The notes under the pieces: model-generated
Seen by the model: only the letters and a program-made list of their open reading frames with translations
The model's database searches: none
Told to the model about the DNA's origin: nothing
Translations under genes and position numbers: made by a program
Origin: Hortaea werneckii
Taxonomy: Eukaryota; Ascomycota; Dothideomycetes; Mycosphaerellales; Teratosphaeriaceae
DNA: 64,000 bases
Assembly (NCBI GenBank): GCA_037044905.1
Contig: JBAOKB010000159.1
Location: forward strand, 372,001 to 436,000
Reading direction: 5' to 3'
Part shown: positions 31,643-41,639 of the stretch, in pieces
How positions within the stretch are numbered: the first letter of the stretch is position 1
Layout of the letters: each line of letters starts with the position of its first letter

Positions 31643-33834
31643 ATGCCCGTGGGAGAAGGTGTTGAAGCGCCGGGTGGCATCCGCAAAGAAGAGCGCATTT
31701 TCCTGTGATGGCTGTCGAAGGCGGAAGGTGAAATGTGACGGTGGTCGTCCTGTCTGCGCGAGGTGCGCCGCGCGTCAGGAGGAATGCATCTACAAGCTGT
31801 AAGAGATCCTTCGATTCGGAGATAGGGGCTTGAGCTAATCATGCTAGGTCGCCTTCCATATCGTATACACAGAAGCTAACGCGCGAGTATCGCTTCTAGG
31901 TCGCCTTCCATATCGTATACACAGAAGCTCGAAAATCGCGTCCAAGCTCTAGAGCAGGCATTGCAGAAAGCTGGCGTCGATGCTGGCAGGCCGCTCAGTG
32001 ACCCAGGATCGCAAGAAGACTCCATCACTCCCTTCCAAGGTCTTGAAAAGGGCGAGGATGGCCGGATTTCTTTCCATGGATCGACCAGTCTCACGAAGCT
32101 GCTAACTACGAGTACTTCTGCTGCGGAGCGCGCTCAGAATAGCCTTCTAGATGGTCTGGGTGATCAAGATAAAAATCAGCTCATCAGCAACGCCTTGGCC
32201 GAAAGGGCTTTCGAAGAGATCTCGTCATTACCTGAACTTATGCAGGCGCTACTAGACAGCCATTGGTGCTGGGTGCAGCCGCTGTTTAACTTCATCTATC
32301 GACCGGTCTTCACCCGAGATCTGCATACTAACGGTCCCTACTGTCCTTACATCCTGATCAACGCTGTGCTCGCTCATTCTGTAAGATGGGCGAAAGCGGA
32401 CAGTCATATTGCCATGCTTCTCGAGCCTTACGACAATGGCGCCTACTTCAGCCAGCAGGTCAAGGATAATCTCATGGGTGAAATACAGAAAGGACCTGCC
32501 CAGATACCCATGGTACAGACTCTCTTGATCCTGAGCGCTCAGGAATCTGGCAAGGGCAATTTGACACAGTCTTGGCTCTACAGTGGAATGGCGTTCCGGC
32601 TACTAGAGGATCTGGGCGTGATTGTAGACGGGCGTAAATTTACGGGGGCGGTGAATTTTTCAGCCGAAGAGCTCGAGATTCGTAACCGCCTGTTCTGGTC
32701 TTGTTACTTATGGGACAAGCTTCTGTCACTCTATCTCGGCAGGTTACCAGTAATACAAGAAACGAAAATGAGCCCGCCGCGGAACATTATGGACGATACA
32801 GGTGAGCTGGACATATGGATACCTCAGGGTATTCCACCACATTTGGCTGCTGTCTATCCTCCTATGCAAGCCCACACCACTTCGTGCTTCGTTCACATCT
32901 GCTCACTCGCTGAGATTTTGGACGTTGTTCTCGTGACAATGTACAACCCGGTAGAGCAGAGTAGTCATGCAGAAGTTCTGGCTTGCGCCGCTTCACAGGG
33001 CCGCAAGCTCACCGACTGGTACGATGACCTTCCGGGACACCTCAAAATTCGAGTGTCGGAGATGCCGCAGCATTGCCCGCCCAGCCACATTGTCACACTG
33101 AAGTAAGTCATAGTCGCACATCACACAGTAGGATTTTGTTTGGCTGATTACAATAGCTGTCTTTACCATAGCATAAGGATCCTACTCCACAGGCCCATCC
33201 TTACGTCTTTCAACAGGGACGTGGATATGGAAGGCGCAGAAAAGGCTACCCATCTCCGGCAATGTTTAGAATCTGCAACTGCGGTACTGTCTATCTACGA
33301 TTTGTTTGTCAGATCGTTTGGTGACGGTCACGTTGTCTTGTCACAGGCATACACCATCTACACCGCTGCCTCCATTTTCTTGCTTCAAGTCCAAGCCACA
33401 AAAGATCTGCACTCTTCCGCGATGGACCATCTAAAGTTTTGTATCGATGCACTGGAACGTATTAAGCATACAAGTCCTGGTAAGCCAGTATCGCCACAGT
33501 TTGTGAGTGTCAAAGCTGATGTGCGCTTCTAGTTATACGTTCACCCCTCGCCTTAATCTACAAGCAACTTGAAACTCTCGATCCTACCTTTGCGAGCCTT
33601 CAGAGGAAGACAGTTGCGCACATGCCAGTACAGAGCGCTTTTCACGAAACGCAAGCCGGGGCGACTTACCCGTACGTCTCTTATGCAAGCAGCTGGCTAG
33701 ACTCTCACGACCTTCACTTCGGCGACATGGACCTAAGCAATGTCCCTCTCGATCCAGAAATATTCAGCAGTCTGCCCAATTTGGAGCCGGTTTCCGCTAA
33801 TGTGAACGCTGATATTTGGCATCAAGGTGTTTAA
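31643..33834 (+). CDS. Zn2Cys6 fungal transcription factor (one frame break)
   Basis: Binuclear zinc-cluster regulator. Exons 31643-31798, 31900-33102, 33157-33479 and 33533-33834. Zinc ligands sit at about residues 21-48: CDGCRRRKVKC, then VCARC and a final Cys in QEEC. A short coiled coil (YTQKLENRVQALEQAL) and the fungal_trans middle homology region follow (PLFNFIYRPVF, NRLFWSCYLWDKLLSLYLGR, HRPIL). From the ATG the frame breaks at the CCC at 31646-31648; one base fewer reads MPWEKVLKRR into the zinc cluster and gives 661 codons. Alternatively the true start lies elsewhere. Its stop is only 23 nt from the stop of the facing MFS permease. It is a candidate regulator of the adjacent transport and hydrolase genes. 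Confidence 0.87.
31844..31929 (+). repeat. 34-bp direct duplication spanning a 3' splice site
   Basis: The segment starting CTAGGTCGCCTTCC occurs at 31844-31877 and again, identical, at 31896-31929. Each copy carries a TAG acceptor and the first codons of exon 2. Only the second acceptor (exon from 31900) keeps the frame; use of the first leads to an in-frame stop. Confidence 0.9.
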
Positions 33835-33857
33835 GGCGGAAGAAAAAGGTGTATCTA

Positions 33858-35653
33858 TTATACTCGCTCAACGTAAGAGTTTGCCGCTTTTTCTGCAGCG
33901 ACTTTTTCTTCGTCTGTGTAAGCTGTAGCTGGCTGTGGCCCCAGCTTCGCTTTCCAGCCCATCCACCAGTGGCCCGAAAACAGTTCTCCCATCCGCTCCA
34001 TGGGAACACCCTTTGTCTCTGGCGCCCATAAGCCGAGAAGAATGAAGCCTCCGCCGCAGATCAAGGACCAGAAGATGTAAGCACCGTACACATCTAGACT
34101 CTGAAACATGTTCGGGGTGACTCTTACTACTGCAAACTGGAAGAACCAGTGTAGCGACATGCTAGATGCGTATGACACGCTGCGGATGCGGGTTGGAAAT
34201 ACCTCCGTGCCGTAGAGATACTGCACGGTGCAGAGACCGATGGACTGTGAGGAGGATTAGAGAAGATGCCAAGCATGGTCATGATGGGATTACTTACCCA
34301 GCCAACTGCGTACACGAAGACCGATGCAATGGCTGCGTTAGATGCAGACTTATTGCTCGCCACACCAGGCTGCTGCGACATATAAACACACATGTAGATG
34401 TGAGCAGCCAGCTGCAAACCTAGTCCGGTCAAGAAGCAGCGTCGACGACCGATAATATCAATCAGACCCCAGGCGAATACCATTGTGAAAACGAGCTTCA
34501 CAATGCCGTACGCACCCGAAGAGATGAGCGAGCTGTCTTTGCCATCTATGCCGGCGTACTGGAAGATCTCCGGGATGTAGTAAGTGATACCGTTGCCGCC
34601 AGACCATTGCGCAACGGTCTGCATGGTCATAACAAGAAGGAAACGGCTTCGATACGTCGGAACCGTGGCAATCTCTTTCAGGACACTCTTCAACGATGTC
34701 GCTGCGAGATCGGCCGCTTTCTGCCTCCTCTGCGCCTCGATCTGCTCGAACTCTTCCCGGATCGAAGGGTCGGTACTCGTGGTACCGCGTAGGCGGCTGA
34801 GAGCTGCCATGGCCTCGTCGTAACGGTCCTGAGATGCCAGCCAGCGTGGTGTATCGTCCATCCACCAGGAGCAGATGAAGGCGATGCCGACTGGGATGAG
34901 AGGGATCGCTTGTACGAGTCTGTATTGCTCTCGAGTCTGCGACATGTGCACGCTTGCGCCGTAGTTGATGAAAAACCCTATGTACAAGGGCGGTTAGCGG
35001 GTATTACTTTCACTGGGAATAAAATGCTTTGTCTTACCGAGGGTCAAGAATGACAGCAAGACCACCATATAAAGACTGACCATCAGTCCTCGTCGCCTGG
35101 CCGTAGCTATCTCAGCAAGGAACACTGTACCAGATAGTTAGAATAGATACTGAAACCAACATGTCGCGGCCACTCACGTGGTGCAGTCACTGTCAAGGAC
35201 CCAGCTCCCAGACCACCCCAGATTCGAGCAAAGAGCATGAAGCCATAGATGCCCGATGAGAACACCTGCATCAGGATGCCGGACCCCCAGACGCATATCG
35301 CGAGCTGGTACGTCCGGAGCCGGCCAACCCGGTCATTCAGCAAGATAGCAATGAGAGATCCAAAGGCAGCCCCCAGGACGCCAAAGGACGAGATATTGGC
35401 CTTGCGATCTGCGAGCTCGGATTCCCGGCCTTCCCAGTTTTCCTTTAGTAGGTTGAAGTCCTGTACGAAGGAGTCGAGCTTGGTGCTTGCTGAGAAGCCG
35501 CCTTCATCGTACCCTGTGTAATGACTTGTCAGTCCTCTGTAAAGGTCACGCAGTTTGTTCAGAAGAAGGACGACCAACGAACGTACCTTTGGGGATGCCG
35601 GCGCATGCAATGCAGAGGAGTGCGAGGTAGTAGTACCAGTTTTGACGCGCCAT
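33858..35653 (-). CDS. MFS sugar-porter-type permease (hexose/quinate class)
   Basis: Plasma-membrane proton symporter of the sugar porter family. Exons 35653-35587, 35513-35178, 35124-35038, 34977-34298 and 34244-33858 give 518 residues with clean phases. Family marks: GYDEGG in TM1, the D-R-x-G-R-(R/K)-like NDRVGRLR after TM2, DTPRWL after TM6, the DIIGRRRC repeat, and the terminal APETKG after TM12. Substrate cannot be read from sequence; sugars, polyols or quinate are all possible. The N-terminus (MARQNWYYYLALLC) is short. It faces the Zn2Cys6 gene tail to tail with 23 nt between stops and is divergent from the secreted amidohydrolase. Confidence 0.9.
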
Positions 35654-36241
35654 GGCCGATCACTGATCTGCTGTGGTGCTTGCTCGCTCTTGTGGAGTCG
35701 TGCCGCTCATTTAGTAGAGGTAAGGCCTTTTAATATACTACAGTATGCAAACCCTGCAAGCATGCAGTCGCTTGGCCTCCTCATCAATGTGAAGGTAGTT
35801 TGGCGGGGTCCCCGCACAAACGTGGAGATTGTTTCGTTGATCTGCTTTTCGGCCATCGTCCGCTTCCTTGCGATGTCGGTGGGAAACTCAACTTTTCCTG
35901 AAAACTTCGGCTTTTGCCAATTCCCTCCTCGGTCATCGTCCGTCCCTCAAGTCAAGCTTTCGCTTTCCGGATTAGGAAAGAAATGGGTATAATGCCATGT
36001 ATGAAGACCCATTGTGACTGTCTGGCGTCTGGGTAAAGTCAGGTATGGGATAGGATTGGTGCGCCATGGACGGAAGAATTGAAAGTGATGTGACACTTGC
36101 TTATGCACTAAATCTCCTTCGGCGAGCTTTATATTGCAACATGGGGATGACGACTTGGAGAAGTGTACTACTTCTCGTCTTGTCTTGATTCACAAAGTGA
36201 GTAGTGAGAGGGAATCAGCCTCGGATATCAGACGTGGAAGC
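35654..36241. promoter_or_regulatory. Divergent promoter, MFS permease / amidohydrolase
   Basis: 588 bp between outward-facing ATGs, a natural place for co-regulation. It holds CGG triplets, as expected by chance in GC-balanced DNA; no paired CGG site is firm enough to name. Confidence 0.45.
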
Positions 36242-37266
36242 ATGAATATAATGGCAACGTCTCTACTCGTCAGCGTCAACAATGCTCTCTTCTATTCCTT
36301 CTCACTTCTTTTACTCCTACCATCAGCCAATGCGCGGGCACCCCGATGGCCAAATCCGCCCATAAAGCCAGACATTCCTCACCGACCTGGTTGGAAGCCT
36401 CAAGGATTACCACCTCCACTGCTGAGTCGGCTACCAAATGACACTTGGGACTCGCATATGCACAACATCGATCCAGCACGTTACCCGCTTGCTGCAGATG
36501 CAGCCTACACCCCCAGTGGACACTCATTATGGTTTCGTTTGAGAACTCCGTGTCGATGAAAAACATTGTCGTGGTCCAACCATCGATCTACGGCAACGAC
36601 AACACAGCTCTCCTCGACGCACTCCGTGGGCTTGGCCCAGATCGCTCCAGAGGCGTCGTCGTCTTCGACTCGGAATCTATCGACAACACCACATTGAAGG
36701 AGTGGCACGAGCTCGGAGTCCGAGGTGTACGACTGAATCTCGCCTCTACGGACGAAGAACCAGATCCGGAGGCATTCGCTCGAACGCTTCGGGACTACAC
36801 GGCGATCATCAAACCCTTCGGGTGGACGCTACAGGTGTACATGTCGATGGACATGATGCCGACACTTGCGCCGACGTTCAGGGACCTAGACGTCAAGGTC
36901 TGCTTCGATCACTTCGCGCAACCCACCATGCCCAACATGACCCAGTCGGCAGCACCCTTCGACCCGTACACCATCAACGGCTTCGCGGAGTTTATCGAGC
37001 TACTCAAAGAAGGCAACACATGGGTGAAGTTCTCCGCGCCATACCGTGTGGATCTCACGGCCGACCAGCTTGATGTTATGGCCCGGGAGATCCTGGCAGT
37101 GCGGAACGATAGAGTCGTGTACGCGACGGACTGGCCGCACACGCGCTTCGAGGGTCTAGATATTAGGCCGTTTGAGGCGCGTTGTCCGGAGTGGGCGGAG
37201 GATGCCAAGTGCGTTGATAAGGTGTTTTCGACTAATGCGCATCAGCTTTGGGATATATCCAGATGA
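36242..37266 (+). CDS. Secreted amidohydrolase, 2-pyrone-4,6-dicarboxylate lactonase-like (one frame break)
   Basis: Metal-dependent hydrolase of the amidohydrolase_2 family, related to LigI, which opens a lactone ring; substrate here unknown. A signal peptide (SFSLLLLLPSANARA) and a Pro-rich linker precede the TIM barrel. Barrel ligands: DSHMHN after strand 1, DHFAQP in the middle, and ATDWPH near the end (the terminal Asp). The frame breaks at 36525-36532 as one missing base; conserved sequence resumes at FENSVSMKNIVVVQ. Corrected length is 342 codons without intron. Secretion is unusual for a LigI relative and suggests action on an extracellular lactone, next to a JEN-type carboxylate importer. 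Confidence 0.85.
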
Positions 37267-37611
37267 GAATTAGCGTTGAGTCTGGTCGTTTCGAGATAGA
37301 GATGCTGTACTCCACCCACTGTGCAGGAGGTTGGACTACAAGGGATATAACGTACAACGGGAGCTGCTGAATGAAGTTGTTCCTGGTTTGGTGGCAGCAC
37401 CTTAAAGGAGAAAGGCAACAGGACCTGCGCTTTCACAGTCGGTGTTGGTTATGGAGTGTTGAGATTGGCAGGAACTATTCATTGCGCTATGTCCAAATAG
37501 AGGGCAATGGCCGTCTCCGCTTCAATCTGACATATTTCTCTCCAGTAGCTACAATTTGTCAAAAAAGGGTATCATCATATCTTATCGTCAATCATATCGT
37601 ATGCATCTTGT
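37267..37611. terminator. Convergent 3' ends, amidohydrolase and JEN permease
   Basis: 345 bp between facing stops; presumed polyadenylation region. No gene seen. Confidence 0.45.
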
Positions 37612-39274
37612 TCATGCCTTCTCAATCTGGTCTTCAGTCGAGGTGCGCCTGTGGCCTGGTGCGTGCGCCACCTGGTCCACCGCGTTTGAGCCAGCTGCTT
37701 CCTCCAAGTCATGGTCGTGCGCAACGCCCATGTGCCTATCTTTGTACTCGGGTCCAAGGATCGTCAAGATGATGACATACCCAAATACGCAAGCCATCTG
37801 TTCCAAAGTTAGCGATTGTTGCAGAATGACACGTATAGGTTGCAACTTACGAAGATTGCAATAACAATGCCATATTCGTAGCGCTTTACCGTCTCTCCAT
37901 CAACAGTCTTCGGCGGGAGAGGGAAGCGTTCGCCAATAGTAGCTTCGATGGTTGAGCTCGCGGATGAAACGAGGTTGCCGAGCTGGTAGCTAGTGCCCAC
38001 GACAAAGGTCCTGAAGCTGCCTGGAGAAAGCTCCATAAGGTAGATAGGAATAACACCCCAAGCACCTTGGACGCAGAATTGCTCGAAAAAGGCCGCGGCG
38101 ATGACATTCTTGTTGCTGATGAAGCCGTATGGGTATAGAAGTGCGCCGCCAATAATTGACATGACAATGATGCTGAAGCGTCTCCCGAAGATTTGACTGC
38201 AGTAGCCGACGAGGGTACCGCCAGTCATAGCACCTAGGTTAGCAACGACCTGCGTGATCGTGACGAGATCAGGGCCAAAATTGAACTGGTTCTCAAGCAT
38301 TGTGGGATACAGATCCTGAGAGCCGTGGGACCTAGGACGTAAAGTCAGAAACTCGCCATGAATAAGCTTGAAATCTGTATGTCTACTCACATGAAGTTGA
38401 AGCCGGCCATGATGAGCACCATGTAGATGAGGAGCATCCAATGGCGCTTGAGGGCGACCTTTCCTTCAGTGAGGAATGTCTTTCCAACATTATCACCAGA
38501 TTCGCGCACGCGCTGGCGCTCGATAAAGCTGTCAGTTTCCGGCAAGCAGAGACGGAAAATGATGAACAGAACTGGTGGGCAGGCACCGAACCAGAAAAGT
38601 GGTCGCCAACCGTGAGAAGTTGTCCCAACCAGGCCACGGGCGAACGCAGCGGCTAGGAGATATCCAAAGGCATAGCCTTGCTGGAGCATTCCGGAGATGA
38701 TACCCCTAGCCTTCTCGGGGACGTCTTCGATGGCCGTAGCAGCAGCGTTACCGTACAAGCCGCCCATGGCAATACCGTAAACCGCTCGAATGCCAAGGAA
38801 CTGCTCGTACGTCTGGCAGAAACCGGTTCCCAACTCGAGAACGATGAAGAGGACATTGTTGGCAACGAATGGCCACTTCCTGCCCCATCGGTCCGCAGCA
38901 ACACCAAAGATGATGGCGCCCACCGATCTCAACATCAGAACGAGGGTAATACCCCATGTAATGTCCTTTGTGCTTCGATCGAACTCCTCGGCCAGTTCGG
39001 AGACGGTCAAGCTCACGGTGAAGAAATCGAAAGAGTCCCATGTCCAGGCGAGGAATGCGACGAGGAAGAACATCCATTGTTTCAGGTTGAGCAAGCTGAG
39101 CACCTTGAACGGGTTGTCGACCTTGTCCATGGGTGGCTTGAGCGTGGGGATCCTGGTGGCCAGGTATCTCCCGATGCTCATGTTCTCAGGCGTCTCGCCC
39201 GCTGCGGGGTCGTGATAGTCATCACGTTGCTCGGCGAACTCGCGCTCGTAGCTGTGGTCTTTGTCGCTCGCCAT
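37612..39274 (-). CDS. JEN1: JEN-type carboxylate:H+ symporter
   Basis: Imports mono- or dicarboxylates (lactate, pyruvate, malate and the like) with protons. Exons 39274-38391, 38331-37851 and 37797-37612 give 516 residues. The JEN signature NxxSHxSQDxxxT is present as NFMSHGSQDLYPT and is split by the first intron, which confirms the splice. TM2/3 loop motif ADRWGRK and twelve hydrophobic segments are visible. The N-terminus is acidic and cytosolic (SYEREFAEQRDDYHD). The C-terminal tail (EEAAGSNAVDQVAHAPGHR) is hydrophilic and may be used for glucose-triggered turnover, as in yeast Jen1; that is inference. All phases are clean. Confidence 0.92.
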
Positions 39275-41639
39275 CCTGCCATCTCGTTGTCAGTAGATGA
39301 TCATGATGTATATCGACGCTAGGCCATGTGAGCCAAGCAAGGCGTTCGTCGCTCAGCACGCGAGAGCAATAGCGAAGCATGCGCCGAGACCTTGGCCAAG
39401 TGTGTCTTGGGAAGCTTACTTAGCTCTATGTGCAGAGATCGTCGGCTTGGCGTCGTCTATCCGCAATATAGCCAACAGCGAGTGTAACTGCTGCAGAGTC
39501 GAGGTCGCTTTCGTCTCTGAGGTTGGAAAAGAGTGATGCTTACCTCTGTCGAAGGATCAGCAAGGTCCGGCGGCATTTGTATGTTTTCGCGTGCCAAGGG
39601 CCCGGTGGAGCTTGTCGACATGGAAGCTTCAAACCCATGCTCACCATGTCCACTGAACGCCCATCGCACGGGCCATGCGCCTCCACTTGGAGATGGCGTG
39701 GAGACTTTGGGGGGAGGGGAAGCCAATCATCGCCCGCGCAAATCATGTGGGTTTCCAGTCTGGGGCCTTCTCTTCAGCCTCAAGGCTCAAGCTCGCCCGC
39801 CGCGCCGGCTTATTATGTTTGCGCGATGTCATTCTTCAAACGTCCACAGTCGGTATCTATGATATCTGCGCGCGATCCTGCCGCTGTGTCTCATCCGACT
39901 TGCTTGCATCTGCTTAGCGCATCCGTCTCACAGGTGGCGAGAGCCACGCCGTCCTGAGCGTAATAATCTATGGGGTTTGTTATGCCCTCGCTCTAGATAA
40001 GGCAAGTCCTACCAGTGCAGTCCCATGTGAGCTTTGAAACGGCCAGCGAAAAGTCTTTAGCATATCTCTCTAGCCCGGCGGTAGACCCACGAAAGTATCA
40101 AGGGTTGCAACTATCAACTCCTCCACACCCTCTTCGGCTTTTGATTGTTGCATGGGTAGATCTTCGGGACCCTATTCAACGACACTAGCCCGACATCGGG
40201 ACCCTGCAATATCTCTTTTAGTGGCAACATGGACAAGTGGGCGTGCCGTCGTGAGCAGCTACTTCATGAAGCGTGTCGCTTGAGAGTTTGGTGACACCGT
40301 GATATGTGAAGATTACCAATGTGGGGTTCTGTATGGTCATCTCTGACCCATCTTTCCAAGAGGGAATGTTCCTTCCGAGCATGCGATTACGCAATAGCAG
40401 CAGCCGTCGATAATTGTTCGACGATGGCACAGCCGGATACCAAAGTTACTCTGCGCCAAAAGAATGTCGAAAACCCTGGCATGCAATCAGCAAGTTACAG
40501 ACTCCGGGATGAACGCTTCGCAGCTTGCGCCAGTCTTCTCGTGTCGCACGCATGATTGGCGAAGGAGTTTGTGTAACGCTGTCAAACATGCGTGAACTTG
40601 CATTTCATCCTTTCGCGACCTCGGAGCTATCTCAGAGTCACGCAGGAAGTTCTGTGGCAAACCTCATTGATTCTAGGAGTCTAGACAATTCCTCGAGGAC
40701 TCGCCGCAAACCTCCACTTGAGAGGCCGCCAGTGAAACTCGACGAGATCTTTTCAACACATGCGAAGTCAATGGCATCAGATTTCGGCTGTCTTGCGGCG
40801 AAACCATGACGGCCGTCATCTCACGTTCATAGCCTCAAGCTCTTCGAATTCTATCCCAGCCTCGTCGTTTCTCTCGAAAATCAAATGACCTCATGTCGCC
40901 ATACGGGTCCGGTAAGAGGAACAATTAATTGCGTGAGAGCAAGAGCGGTGACATGGATGAGGCGAGAAATGCTAAAGCCTGGAGTAATGTCAATCCTTTG
41001 ACCATGACCACTTCTTGAACCGGTGAATTAGCCAACCGGTTGAGGACTTGGATTGCAGGTAATGTCATTTTCATTTCATTCACTCCTCTTGTAAAGCCTT
41101 CCGCACGAACACCGCGTCGTCCTGATCTCACGGAAGCTTTCGTCTGATTGGTGAGTCTTCCACATCCCCTCCTTTCAGACTGGCGTGGTAGAGACAATAC
41201 ATGAACCTTGCACATGCACAATTTGCCATACTCAAATGTAGACTCTGCGCGGCTGAATATACCTAAGTATCCATTCTTGATATTGCGATCAGTGGTAGGA
41301 GAGTTGAGACGGAGGGCGGCGAGCGGGAGTGAACGCACGGACGTGTCTATGAACTCATGACACCGATTCACCAAAAGTTTGTAGAGCATAGCTATTGCGG
41401 CAACACAACGCAACACGTGCTGCTACAGCCACATACTGTACATTATCCTTCTCTTTCTCTCTGTCAATCGTACTTATAGACACCGCCGCGCCGAGCATCT
41501 ATACAACGTATCACCGCTCCGCCCACCCTTCAACCGACCGAGCGTCCCGGCTGTGATCAGGATCAGGGGCATGAAGCACTGGGGAGAAGTCAGTACGCAG
41601 TGGTAGGAGATCAACAGCGTTGCTGCGGGCACTCGTGGC
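39275..41639. promoter_or_regulatory. Long divergent interval JEN permease / PPR gene
   Basis: 2.4 kb with only short open frames of ordinary composition. No RIP signature or repeat edge is visible. Long upstream space is common for carbon-regulated permeases; no specific element is claimed. Confidence 0.45.
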
